A DNA stretch of 64,000 bases from Heterodera schachtii (Eukaryota > Nematoda > Chromadorea > Rhabditida > Heteroderidae): the NCBI GenBank assembly GCA_023374025.1, contig SIJG01000016.1:124001-188000 (forward strand). The letters are read 5' to 3'. The position numbers were made by a program, and so were the translations under genes. The notes under the pieces were generated by a model. It was given only the letters and a program-made list of their open reading frames with translations. It did no database searches and was not told the DNA's origin. Shown here piece by piece: positions 11,749-22,289 of this stretch. Positions within the stretch are counted from its first letter, which is position 1; each line of letters opens with the position of its first letter.

Positions 11749-12513
11749 GAAGATCAAGGAACACAAATCACTATGGCAAAAGACCTTTTTTAGTGATTTT
11801 TGCACTTTCCCATTTCTAATCCATCTGCATCAATTTGTTAACTTTAACCCACTCAGATGCTATTATAATAAAATTTAGGTTTAAAAATGGCAAAAATTAA
11901 GCCTGTCCCCAATTTCTAAAGTAAAAAATCCGTTAAATTTGTTACAATGTTATTTTTGGCCAGCGAAATAATGCATTTAAAGATGGATGCATTTTGAAAT
12001 TAATCCCATTAGCCGATTTGTATAACCACGTACATTCGTCGAATGCTCTCAACTTTACGCAACAGATAAAAATGCACAGAAGAAAGAATCTATCACAAAT
12101 CATTCTTTCGTGCCTCTTTTTTCCTCACTCTTTCAGTGCTTTCTGCTGATCATTTCCTCCAAGGTCAGTTTGTGTTGTAGCATGATCATTGTCTGTTGGA
12201 TATTCCACCGTAGAATCTGGAAAATGGTTTGTCAAATTACTAGTTTCCATTCACCACGAGACCGAGAGCCGAAAAAGTTGGGATTGCGGGATTAGTCCCG
12301 GACAGGGTCCCAGTCCAATTTAACCCTAGTTTCTACCTGAATCTAGGCATTTTCTTAATTAATAAGGAAATTACATAATTTTTAATGCTGTTAAAAAAGA
12401 TTGTCTGGTGTTGACAATGTGTGCAGGGTTGTTAGTAAAAATCATTTGAATCTCATTACTCATAAAACTTATGAAATCTCGGGAATAACAGGAAGCAAAG
12501 GGTTTTTGACACC
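11749..12513. other. Spacer
   Basis: 3' flank of the preceding gene, AT-rich, with AATAAA near 11868-11873. A possible short plus-strand exon between a TCTTTCAG acceptor near 12137 and a following GTCAGT cannot be tied to any gene. Nothing else is recognisable. Confidence 0.4.
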
Positions 12514-12675
12514 TTAAATTTTTATTTTTTTTAAAGCGGAACCTTCGGGTTCGGCAATAAATGTCGGAATCGCTTCGCTTTCGGTTTCCACGTCAGTCGT
12601 ATTACCTAAAAAACATCCCTTAATCTGAATCAAAATAGAAACCCAAAATATTAGTGGTTTAATTATCTGCTTCAT
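12514..12675 (-). CDS. Possible small secreted protein, 53 residues
   Basis: An ATG at 12675 on the minus strand opens 53 codons to a stop at 12514. Residues 1-22 form a plausible signal peptide (MKQIIKPLIFWVSILIQIKG), followed by a short acidic segment with an N-glycosylation sequon (NTT) and TESEAIPTF. The acidic part is GC-richer than the flanks, which favours coding. There is a possible internal GT directly after TTTTTTAG, so the small frame may instead be two exons or the first exon of a longer gene. No TGGCAT motif lies just upstream. Family unknown. Confidence 0.35.
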   Translation of the reverse strand: MKQIIKPLIFWVSILIQIKGCFLGNTTDVETESEAIPTFIAEPEGSALKKIKI

Positions 12676-13084
12676 AATCAAAATTAAAAGAATATTGGAT
12701 ATAAAAACAACTCTTTGTGGGTCGTCCATTTTTCAAAATCAATTCACATGAGAGGGTATTGCAAAGACCTGTTCAAATTATTAATCTTTTTTTCTTCGGT
12801 TTTTAACCTTTACATTATAAATTACGTATTGCCAAAAATGTTGTCTCTTTAGGTTTTTCGTTTTGTCGGAATTCTTATCCGTTGAGAAGGACCATACCGC
12901 AGCTATGGCCGACGCAATTTAGTAGACGGTTATGATGTGATAAAGAATCCGAACAAGAATAAACTGTTTAATCATCTTAGCAAATCTTTGCAATATCGTC
13001 TCAGGGTCGCGGTCGTTTCGGCGCCAAGCCAAAATTTTAGAAAAAATCAAACCAACGAGAAATTTTATTTTTTAATGGAAATTG

Positions 13085-13298
13085 GGTACTTGCCGTTTGG
13101 GGGCCCCCACATTCATTTAAATTAAAAAACTTCAACAAAATTCGCACACCATGCGAATTCATTCGATTATATTTCGGCCCAAGTTGTTTATTTTATGACT
13201 TCCGAATAGCTGAAGCGCTGTTTTTTTTAATATTCATCGCGCTTTTTGTTGAAGTTTTTAATTTAAATAAATGTGGGGCCCCCAAACGGAAAAGTACC
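13085..13298. mobile_element. MITE with GGTACTT..CCGTTTGGGGG inverted ends
   Basis: About 50 bases at the left (GTACTTGCCGTTTGGGGGCC onward to AATTAAAAAACTTCAAC) are repeated in inverted form at the right (GTTGAAGTTTTTAATT to CCCCCAAACGGAAAAGTACC). The 110-base interior is non-coding. A related end, CCAAACGGAAAGTACCC, lies at 44102-44118 and again in the other palindrome arm near 50755. A clear target duplication was not seen. Confidence 0.7.
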
Positions 13299-13379
13299 GG
13301 AAATTGTGCATGGGGGCACCTTTACACTTTCGTAAATCATGGGTTTGAGGTGCGAGTTACTTCCTTTTCTTTTGGGGAC

Positions 13380-13745
13380 CACCTGCAGTTTCATAGGAAA
13401 TAACTTTTTTCTCAACTTTGTCGATGATACATTCAGAGTATCAATCGGAAGCTTGAAATACTTATAATTGGGTTATAAATTGTATGGAATTACGTATTTT
13501 TCTGTACCCATGCTATAAAGAAAGGAGCTAACAATGGCATTTCTACGTTAATTTTTGTGGTTTGGTGAAGCTTTTTTGTGCATATATTTATAAATGCATA
13601 TTTTGGAGTGTTTCCAATCGTAGAAACATAAAATTTTGTTTGTATTTTGTAGCAAATTTTCGCCATATTCGTCTTCCACGCAAAAAACTTTCCAGCCCAC
13701 TAGGGATTTTCTCGATTTAAAGCCATTTTAAGGTTTTCCAGATCT
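13380..13745. mobile_element. Relic of the 58-kb palindromic element family
   Basis: Shares GTCTTCCACG, CCAGCCCACTAGGGATTTTCT and TTTAAAGCCATTTTAAGG with the right half of the inverted element at 58035-58545, and CTATAAAGAAAGGAGCT..GCATTTCTACGTTAA with a repeat at 61570-61690. It looks like one arm only. Confidence 0.5.
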
Positions 13746-13756
13746 CCCTAAAGGGA

Positions 13757-13860
13757 GACGGAAAATGCGACACTGGAAAATGCGACACAGGCGGAAAATG
13801 CGACACCGAGAGAAAGTTTTTCATTTCAAGAAAATGCGACACTGGGAAAATACGACACCA
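13757..13860. repeat. Short tandem repeat, GGAAAATGCGACAC unit
   Basis: Five imperfect copies of a 14-base unit, GGAAAATGCGACAC, separated by two to thirty bases; the last reads GGGAAAATACGACACC. It forms the outer edge of the inverted repeat that follows. Confidence 0.75.
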
Positions 13861-14515
13861 AACTTAGATTTTTAAAAAGATAAATTTAGCTTTTTTTTTT
13901 TTAAATTAAGAGTCTGAAAAAAGCATCATTACCAAAAAAGATTTGTTATGTGTGGATAAGTGTTTTTTTGTAAGATATTAAAGGGAAAATGGGCGCAGGT
14001 TCGAGTCCGTTCCACGGCAATGATTTAAAAAAAAAAATTATTTTTGAAGCAATTGTATGAACAAATCTTCGCACTAAAATTATACATGTTGGTCACTCAA
14101 AAGCTCTTGATGAGTAGAAACCCTTTCTACGCAAATGAAAATATTCAAAGACTGATAATTTTATTCTGGTGCTTCAAGATGCTTAACATTTGCTTTAAAA
14201 AAGTTTCTCGACATCGAGAGACTTCGAATCATACTAAGAATGTGCAATTGCTTCAAAAATATTTTTTTTTTTGCAATCATTGCCGTGGAACGGACTCGAA
14301 CCTGCGCCCATTTTCCCTTTAATATCTTACAAAAGAATCATTGCCGTGGAACGGACTCGAACCTGCGCCCATTTTCCCTTTAATATCTTACAAAAAAACA
14401 CTTATCCACACATAACAAATCTTTTTTGGTAATGATGCTCATTTTCCGGACTCTAAGTTAAAAAAATCTAAATTTATCTTTTTAAAAATCTAAGTTTGGT
14501 GTCGTATTTTCCCAG
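13842..14515. repeat. Inverted repeat carrying a tRNA-type B box
   Basis: The left arm (GGGAAAATACGACACCAAAC at 13842 through ACGGCAATGATTT near 14026) is repeated inverted at 14268-14515. Each arm contains GGTTCGAGTCC, a perfect match to the RNA polymerase III B-box consensus, followed by GTTCCACGGCAA; in the right arm a 60-base piece including it is tandemly doubled (14275 and 14336). The T arm does not pair as in a functional tRNA, so this is a tRNA-derived or SINE-like piece inside a fold-back element, not a tRNA gene. Confidence 0.6.
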
Positions 14516-14799
14516 TGGTCGGGACGAGGCTGAGGGCCCTCCGGCAGAGGTGCCCGACCCCTCACGGGCTCCAAGTGAACGGACCAAGAACCGAACCCGA
14601 TCTGGAAGATAGCCCTTGAAAAACTGAACAAAAAATTGTTCTTAACCGGGGCGGTCCAGTTCCGATCAGGCATTTTTTGTGCCCCGGAAGTGGTGCGATA
14701 GGCTTCCGGAAACTGACCAATCAATCACTGAGTTTTTTGTGGATCGCCCACACTGAGTTTTTTTTTGTGGATCGACTCAGCACGGTATTTTATCTTTAT

Positions 14800-14985
14800 T
14801 GGGTGTAAAAATCTTTAGAACCCGGAATTTTGAAATGGCCGGGACCGGGACTTGGAAAATTGACCCGTACATGGCCCCGGGACCGGGACTCCCGGTCCCG
14901 GTGGTTTGTCCAAAAACCCGGGACCGTGACCGGGCTCCCCGCAAAATCCCGGCGGGGCCCCGGTCCCGTCCGGGCTCTAAAAATA
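14800..14985. repeat. GC-rich GGGACCGGGAC repeat
   Basis: Interleaved copies of GGGACCGGGACT, CCCGGTCCCGG and CGGGGCCCCGGTCCCG, strongly self-complementary. The same words occur at 31150-31215. Open reading frames across it are artefacts of stop-poor GC-rich sequence. The stretch 14516-14800 is also GC-richer than average but shows no splice-supported gene. Confidence 0.55.
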
Positions 14986-15287
14986 TTTTTACTTTTTTTT
15001 GAATTGTGCTATCCTTAACCGTCTGGGTCGTTTCATAACAAATGCAAATTTTACAGATTTTCGCGAAAAACTTGCATAAATTTTCTTAAACAAAACCAAT
15101 TAAATTGACCAAAAATCCTCAAAAAATTGCCATAATTTTCTGAAAACTAGATGCAATTTTCAGAAAAATTTTCATGCTATTAGATCAGATCAATCCAAGA
15201 GCTAGCGTATTATACCAATATTATTTAATTTAGTTGTTTAAAATTTTTAACGAGTCTATAAAATTGGCAGTTTTTACAAACGACCAT

Positions 15288-18200
15288 TCACGTGCTCAAA
15301 TGTCGGGGGTTATCCTCAAATGTTGGGTAGCCATTTTTAGCACCTGCTGTTGATTTCGTTCGCAGGAAACGGTTTTCTCCAAGTTTTTGCTCTCTTGCTT
15401 CGTTACGTTCCTTTTGTAGTGCTTTTTTATCTAAAATAATAAAAAGGGACTTATTTTATCAATGTACATAAATAGTACAATAAGGTTTTACTAAGAATAA
15501 ATTAAGAAAAATGTAAACAGATTTTAACTTTGTTGCAACTTTAATGTGGGATCAGAATTTATATAAAATATTCTGAAATATGCACAAAGTTTATATAGTA
15601 ATTTACAGAATTTTGGATTTTTTTTTTTTTTTTTTTTGAAATTTTTGACATATTTTTTTAAATATTGAAAAATTGGATTTTTATAAAGAAGAGTAAGCGA
15701 AATGAAATTTAAATATAATTCTACTTATTTTTTTTTAGAAATTAATTCATTGATATTTTTTTTAATTATATTTCACGATTTTGTTAAATTCATCATATCA
15801 CTTCGTTTTACAAGTCAAAGTAAATTCGAAAGTAAAGCACACTCAAAACAACGGAATAGTCAAAGTTTACAGAAAAAATATTTAAACAACTCAGGGAGGC
15901 ACCCATAGGGTCACCGGACGAAATTTGCAAAGTTTTATTCCAACTTATTAATTAATTAATTATTTTATGTTTACTGTTACCGTTTCTCGGAGAGCCGTTG
16001 TTGGGTTTTCTCGGGCTATTAATTGCATTCAACTTGTTCTTTCTCGGGCTCGTTTTGTAAAATTCGGGGGTATCAAGTGCTTAAATTATTTTGCCTCACT
16101 TTCTTATTTTATCATTATTTTATTCAATTAATTGATTCTATTACCATTTTTGCATACATTAAAAATTTTTTTATTAACGAATCCTTTTTTTATCATTTTA
16201 CATCAGTGCACATAAAAAAAATTTAATTTGCTATTGGTTCATTTTGGTTTTAAATCCGGGCTTGCATGAAATTGGATTTAGATTATGGAAATCTCTAACT
16301 TCGTAATTACGGAGGTTTTCCCAGTTACGTTTCCAAAAAGTCAATCCTTGACGCAAATTGTAATTTTCATTATTTTTGAAATTATCATATTTTCAAAAAA
16401 GTCATTCCTAAAATTCATTAATTCATTCCTAAAATTCTTTAGCGTGTGATTTTTTTTTTTTTTTGCAATTTTTGATTTTCTAAATCTACCGCCACCTTTC
16501 GGAGTGTGTGCTTTTTCTGCCGGGCTTCTCGCTGCACCTTTTCCCTTGGGCTTTCCTTAAAATTCATCGAATTTTAGTGCTGAAATCATCTTGTCTTACT
16601 TTATTATTTTTTCATAAATCACTTCTTCTATTACCAATTTTGCACTTTTTGTTAATGAAAGCATTTTTTATTCATATTTTAAACGGAAGAAAGCAAGTAA
16701 CATAACCAAAATCAAAGCCAAAATACCAAAATATTTGAATTGTTTTAAGTATTTTTTTTAAATATAAAAGAACACCGAATTCAAATATTGGGGGACTGAA
16801 ATTCTAAATTCCGAACTTTATTCGAAGTTTCAAATAGTTTGATGGTGATTATAATTTAAAAACAACTTAAAAATCCACAAATTTTTCGTGCAAATCTATT
16901 ATGTAATTGGAAAAAATCTATTCATTTCTGTCGGCAACGCGGAACCTGAAATTCATTCAAAAACCCTAATGTGCCCAAAACCCAAAAATGATCAGTTTAG
17001 TCATAGCCAAAAAACATTTCTCGTTATTTTTTATTAGGTGATTTTAGCAGATTTTGGCCTGCTGGTCAAAAATGAAAAAATTTTTAGTTTAAAAAACCCT
17101 AAAAATTCAGCACTATGCTTGCGAGCTCTGATTTAAAGCTTGCTTAAATCCTAATTTCAAAAATAAATCCGAACCCATTTTTTCATTAAAAATAAATTTA
17201 ATATAACTAAAATATTCAATTTAGCAGAATCTTTTATGAAAATAAAAAAAAAATATTAAAAAAAATAAAGATGTAAATAGCCACTAAGCCATCGCACAAC
17301 CTTTGAACTTGAATTCAAATGATACATGGAATTTTGTCAAAATCTTGCCTAAAAACTATCTACGTTGATTTTCATAATAAATGTTAAATTGTATAAAAAT
17401 TCGATATTTACTTAAAAATCAATATTATGGCTTTTTTAAGTTAATTTTGCCATAAAACTTTCCATGAACGTGATTTTTTAAGTTTTTGTGTGTATATTTT
17501 TGAAATCCTGGACGCAAATTGTAATTCATTAATCATTTTTAAAAATTTTGAGTCTGATATATTTTTTATTTTTTCAATTTTTTATTTTTAAAATTTACCG
17601 CCACTTTTCGGAGTGCCTTCTGTTACTGTCGGGCTATTCGCTGCACTGCTGCTGGGCTTTCCTTAAAATTCGTCGAATTTTAATGCTGAAATCATCTTGT
17701 ATTACCTTATTTTTTATTTCATAAATCACTTCTTCTATTACTAATTTTTCTTTAGGCATTTTTAGAAAAATTTGTATGAAAAATTGAAGAAAATTGAAAA
17801 ATAAACCCCTAAAAATCAACTTTCTTGCCATTTCTTACAGCATTTTTAAAAAATTTTTATTTACATAGAATACCGAAAATAACCAAACCGAATTCTTAAT
17901 TCGTCATTGGAAAGTTCACTGCTAGAACTATAAAAATAATTTTATCAGAAAAAAAGACCAATTTTACCCTCGAACACCTTAAAATGTATTTGATTTGCGA
18001 TTTGCGGGCGAAAATGATAAAGAATGAGATTTTTTGGAACTTTTATGCAAAAACACACTTGATTTTTCCAATTTTAACACATATTTTAGCACATATTTTG
18101 CATTTTTGGGGTTTTTAGCACATATTTTGGCTTTCTTGAACACTATTTTATTACATATTTCTAAATTTTCAGAGTTAATTTTTGGCATAAAACTTTCGAT

Positions 18201-18630
18201 GAACCTCAAACTTTTTTTTCATTTTTTGGCCAAAAAGTCAACCATTGGGGGTGCATTTTTCGAGCCTATAAATCCTAACCTAAACATAACTTTTATATCC
18301 TTATTTCTATTTAGGTTCTTTTTTTCATTGCTTAATTGCTCACCTTTCTTTTCCGGGATTGGGATCGGATCTGAGCCTTAAGTAAATAAACATTATTAAT
18401 TGTTAAATTCATTAGAATTAATAGATAATAGAATTATCAAATGAACGGGACGGGGGGCTTCACGATCAATTTACGAAAAAGAAATATTCGTTTTACTTTG
18501 CATGAAAATTTATTTTTTATTTGGATTTACTTTTCTTCGGGCTCTTTCCTTTTTTGCCGGGGGTGTTCATACAGTCGCAGAAAATCGCCATGATTGCGAG
18601 GAGCAGCACACACTTCAGCAGAATGGCCAT
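15288..18630 (-). CDS. Secreted SPR/SPK protein, candidate effector (copy B)
   Basis: Six exons on the minus strand: 18531-18630, 18344-18376, 17599-17661, 16490-16555, 15981-16079, 15288-15430. Every intron is GT-AG and phase 1, internal exons are multiples of three (33, 63, 66, 99), and the chain closes with TGA at 15288-15290, giving 167 residues. Exon 1 encodes a signal peptide nearly identical to that at 10043 (MAILLKCVLLL...IFCDC), followed by GKKGKSPKK. Later exons are Ser/Pro/Lys-rich (NSPT, RSPAEK, TSPRK, NSPRK, GSPRN); the last is a charged helix (KERNEAREQK). Exons 3 and 4 lie in a duplicated exon-plus-intron unit; each has an alternative upstream acceptor (17685 in exon 3) that would end the protein at LKFDEF, which resembles the acidic terminal exon of copy A. 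Extra exons in the large introns cannot be excluded. Confidence 0.65.
15430..15980. other. Last intron of the minus-strand secreted gene
   Basis: AT-rich with a 22-base T run near 15617-15638. No exon seen. Confidence 0.4.
16440..17770 (-). repeat. Duplicated exon-intron unit within copy B
   Basis: The 250-base segment at 16440-16690 and that at 17500-17770 are direct repeats: both contain CTTTCCTTAAAATTC, GTGCTGAAATCATCTTG or its variant, CATAAATCACTTCTTCTATTA and a homologous small exon. A third, more diverged unit spans about 15960-16220. The duplicated exons keep phase, so copying adds protein sequence without a shift. Confidence 0.7.
18000..18260. repeat. Dispersed repeat with GCACATATTTTGG core
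   Basis: Contains CATATTTTAGCACATATTTTG and the flank GCGAAAATGATAAAGAATGAG, repeated with few changes at 54650-54830. In copy B it lies in an intron between exons 2 and 3. Confidence 0.6.
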
Positions 18631-18714
18631 GGCTGGTGTTGATTCCTTTGCTTCAAATGATGATTAAATTTATGCTTTTTTCTTGCCTTTCCTTTCTGAT
18701 TAAATAAGGTCATT

Positions 18715-18738
18715 TTGCCACGTTGCCAAACGTGGCAT
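18715..18738 (-). promoter_or_regulatory. Inverted TGCCACGT/ACGTGGCA with DOG-box-like motif
   Basis: TGCCACGT, six bases, ACGTGGCA forms a perfect inverted repeat about 90-110 bases upstream of the minus-strand start at 18630. Its inner edge includes TGGCAT at 18733-18738, which reads ATGCCA in the gene's direction, the DOG-box word. The plus-strand paralogue has the similar GCGTGGCATC at a like distance. Confidence 0.5.
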
Positions 18739-18739
18739 T

Positions 18740-20157
18740 TTGCCTAATTCTTTTGGCTATGTGCGTATTTCTATTGTGTTATTTCTTTTCTTCTATATCC
18801 CTTCATTTATTTCTGTTTCCATTATATGCAAAATGCTATTACTTTTTTTCTCTGCCATACAATATTTCACTCTCAAATAAAAATTTGCAATTTTTTTTTG
18901 TCTCCACCCCACATTATGCATATTTTCATTGTTGGCTTTTCAAAATTGCCTCCCCCCCCACCTCCCTCAAATGCCATTGCCTGTTTTCTCGCCCTCCCCC
19001 CTCCCCACAATGCCATTGCCTGCCTTCCCTCTCTCACATCTTTCTAATGATAGCTGACGGACAACGGCCATATGACAACGTCATACAATACTAACTGTAT
19101 GTATTGATTTACGAATCTTTTAAATTTTAGTGTGATAATAATAAAATAAATTGTAAAGTATGTATAGAAAAAAGAAAGTTTTATGACTTTCCCCTGAAAA
19201 ATGGCTTAAATTGGCGTAACAAAAACATACGTTCAAAACTTTGAAGACATTTAATTTTTTTCTGCGAAGTAATAACATGGTACTAACAGCACCCAATTGA
19301 CATGTACAGATATCCTGACATCCTACAATTATTTTTGATTTGAGGGCATCAGGGGTGTAGAACATTTGTGTTTTTAGGGCGTTGCATGGTTCGTATTTTG
19401 GCACGAAACACGAAATTTTAAGAACTGGTAAGAATGGGGAAGGTGTGGGGGTTGAGAGAAAATGTTTTTGAAATTACGAGAAAAGATTAAGTTTTTTCCC
19501 GGCCACGCCTGTCGGCACCGCCTACCCCAAAAAATTTTAAAAATTTTGTTAAAAATTGGCTCAAATTCGTAAAAATTGTTCATTTTTGGACAAAATATTA
19601 ACAAATGGTACTCTAATTTTCAAAATTTTCCCAAGCGGCGCCTATCGGCTTTTGGAGAACTTTAAAAATAAAAACAAAATTTAAAAACAAACAGATTTCG
19701 GTTTTTTTTTAATTGATTAAATTTTGAAAATGATTCAAAACATTTAGAATTTTTCATTAAAAAAAATTCGTGTTTCGTATTTTTAGGGCGTTTTGTGTTG
19801 GTGTTTCGTATTTTAGTTTCGTATTTTTCGTATTTTATTTTTCGATTCGCAGCAACTCTGCTGGTGGGCATCAATGGATAGAAAGTGCATAAAATTTGGT
19901 ACAAAATGGCTTTTGAAGGTTCGTCTACTATTCGTCTCCGCTGAGGAGGATAAGCTTGAAAATCTATTGTGCCAAAAATTATCAATTTTCCCTAGAATAC
20001 TGTATTTTCAGGATAGTATTATGCACTTTGCACATGCCATTTTAAAATTACTGTAATGAATTTTTGTATTAATTTTGCAGTTAATTATCATCTAGGTCCC
20101 ATTTTATCATAATTTTGGACATTTATATATGATTATAATCAAAATTGCTCTTAAGGG
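18740..20157. other. Repeat-rich spacer
   Basis: Holds a T/C-rich stretch (18940-19045) with ATGCCATTGCC words, two copies of the CGCCTATCGG-type hairpin repeat (19501-19525 and 19634-19650), and at 19745-19855 a repeat with TCGTATTTTTAGGGCGTTTTG that recurs in inverted form at the right edge of the window (63960-64000). No exon is supported. Confidence 0.5.
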
Positions 20158-22289
20158 TCACAAAATTGTGCCGAATATTTTTGCCAAATCGTTGCGCACT
20201 GATGAGCGCAAATCTTTGCTGAGCAACAGCATCAGAATGGGCTGTTGGACGTGAAAAATTGTGCCGAGAAGTTGCCAAAGGATGGCCAAAATCTGGAAAT
20301 TTAGTAAATTTATTGATCTGCCAATTTTTTTTTCACCTGAACGGTGTCTTCGCTGAGCTCAAAAATTCGGGACGATTGGTAAAGCGCGTGGGACAAATAA
20401 TAGGGCACTTGGCTGAGCAAGCACATGGAGAAGAGCCGAGTGCGTTCCTGCATCAAATTGACAAATTTGGCACGCTCCTCTCCGTTCGATTGGCTCCCGC
20501 GCGGCATCACAGTCGCAACTTGGACTAAATAAAATTAATAAAATGAATAATTAAATACAATAAATATTTTCAGATTTCTTGGGTCGGGAACGAGAAGTGA
20601 CCCCTCTCGAAGACCCAAGAAAACTGGAAAAATTTCTTAACCGATAATTGACAAGACGATTCTTGCACATTAATTAGCTAATTACATAATTAGCTAATAA
20701 TTACGCAACTGAAACCACGCAATAATAAAAAGAAAAATACTTATGCTTGTGGAGGGATTCTTCTTGTGATCGTGCACCATTTTGATCACTGTTATGGCAT
20801 AGAGGAAAAAGGGAGTGCAAATGGAAGCCAATTCAGCGATTTGAACCGCGTCAGTAAAGCGTCGCGTCCGGCAATGTTGCGGTGATATACTGGAAAAAAA
20901 ATAATTAAAATTTTTATGTAATTAATTGATTAAGCTAAAAACAGATCATTGGTCATACTTTCGAGATGGATGTCATCGGTTCGAAATAGCCCAACTGAAT
21001 CAGACAATGGAAGGGGCGCCGCTCCGGAAACCAATTCATGTAAATTGAATAAACAACTGACACGAGACATGTGCACACAACGCAAGTTTTCATGTTCCTT
21101 AACAAATGGCGGCATAAATTTAAAATTAAATTATTTAAAACTTGGAAAATGCAAAGTGAAAACCGATTTTTTTCGTTTTTATTTTCATAATATTCAATGC
21201 ATTGTTCATTATTTTCTCGAAATTTTCATTTTTAGTCATTATTTTTGTAAATATTTAAACTTTTTAATATTTATTTAAATGTTTTGGCATTTTAAAATTC
21301 TCTCCCGAATTATGAGTTTCATCAGATATACGCTGAAAATGCCGTTAATTAAATATTTATAGATTAATTAAATTCAAATTTCTCTAAAAAGCCCAAAGGT
21401 TTCCCTCGAAGGCAAAAAATGTCCACTTGGCAACACCAAATACAATTTTTTCTCATTAGCTAAATCGACAAACTTTTCTGTGCAAATTTTGCTGTAAAGG
21501 CGTGGGAAAAGGAAAGCGGTGCACCGATTGAATGCCAATTCGATGTAAAAAGTGTCAATGCAAAAATTGACGAAACGGAACAGATAGGCACCAAATGGGT
21601 ATTTTGCCTGTACGCGAGTGCCAACGAGAAACTCCAAGGAAAGCCAAACATATTCGAGCAGCCAAATAAGGTCGAAGAGATTCTAAAGCCAAAAACATTA
21701 ACCGACATATGGAAATGGTATTGCATTTTTATGCCATGGGTATTAAATTTCAAAAAATTTAAATGTAGAAAATTGAAAAGATTTCAATTAGTTGTAATTT
21801 GAATAGAGCGGCACCGCTATTCTTCATTAGAGCAGATGCCGTTACTGCGATGACCTATGCCGATACCGTATACAACTTTACGACCGGTATCGATATCAAC
21901 CAGATGGTTAGTCTCAGTACCGCCGGTACTGTAAGAAAGAATCGATACGGTACTTTTTTCAAAAAACCGGTACCCTGTCCCGATACCGTTCTAGTTTGTA
22001 AATAAAAGTTTTGAAACGCAAAAATTATGCGCACAATGTAAAGGAGCAGCAGAAAGGCGGAGCGATGTTTGGAGAGGCGCCAATTGGCGGGCAACACAAC
22101 CAATTGGGACACAATGCCAAGCGCGTAAATGATGAACAAAGTGATGGCGGACGAGGTCAGCGTCAGGTCACGCCGCGTTGGGTCGTCACAAAATTGGACA
22201 AAATATTGGTAAGCAGCTGAGACATTTGTGGAAAAATTCGGAAAGGAATTGTTGAAGGACGACGGAATGGCTGAGGAAGAAGCCATCAT
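20158..22289 (-). CDS. Nematode serpentine (7TM) chemoreceptor
   Basis: Start ATG at 22289 (minus strand); exon 1 runs to about 21990, exon 2 roughly 21750-21480, then an exon ending at 20959, 20741-20889, 20337-20524 and 20158-20292 with TGA at 20158-20160. The last three junctions keep frame. The N-terminus has several N-glycosylation sequons, then hydrophobic segments: TM1 (SSAITLFIIYALGIV), a TM3 region ending FNRCTAFLFPRLY (an NRC-type motif where rhodopsin-like receptors have DRY), TM4 (CVVCTCLVSVVYSIY), TM5 (ASICTPFFLYAITVI), a charged loop, TM6 and TM7 (QPILMLLLSKDLRSS). Nematode receptors of this kind sit in sensory cilia and signal through G proteins. The subfamily is unclear (Srg/Sre-like). 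Exon 1/2 boundaries are uncertain because a repeat occupies that intron. Confidence 0.75.
21830..21990. repeat. CCGATACCGT-type repeat in receptor intron 1
   Basis: Overlapping GATACCGTATAC, ACCGGTATCGATATC, TACCGCCGGTACT and CCGATACCGTT words, many self-complementary. It lies between exons 1 and 2 of the receptor and probably represents a small insertion. Confidence 0.5.

Noticed and set aside
13960..14030. tRNA gene
   Set aside because: The B box is perfect but the T stem and acceptor stem do not pair, and the copy is part of an inverted repeat.
20575..20623. Extra exon in the receptor gene after a TTTTTCCAG acceptor
   Set aside because: Including it breaks phase, whereas joining 20741-20889 directly to 20337-20524 keeps frame.
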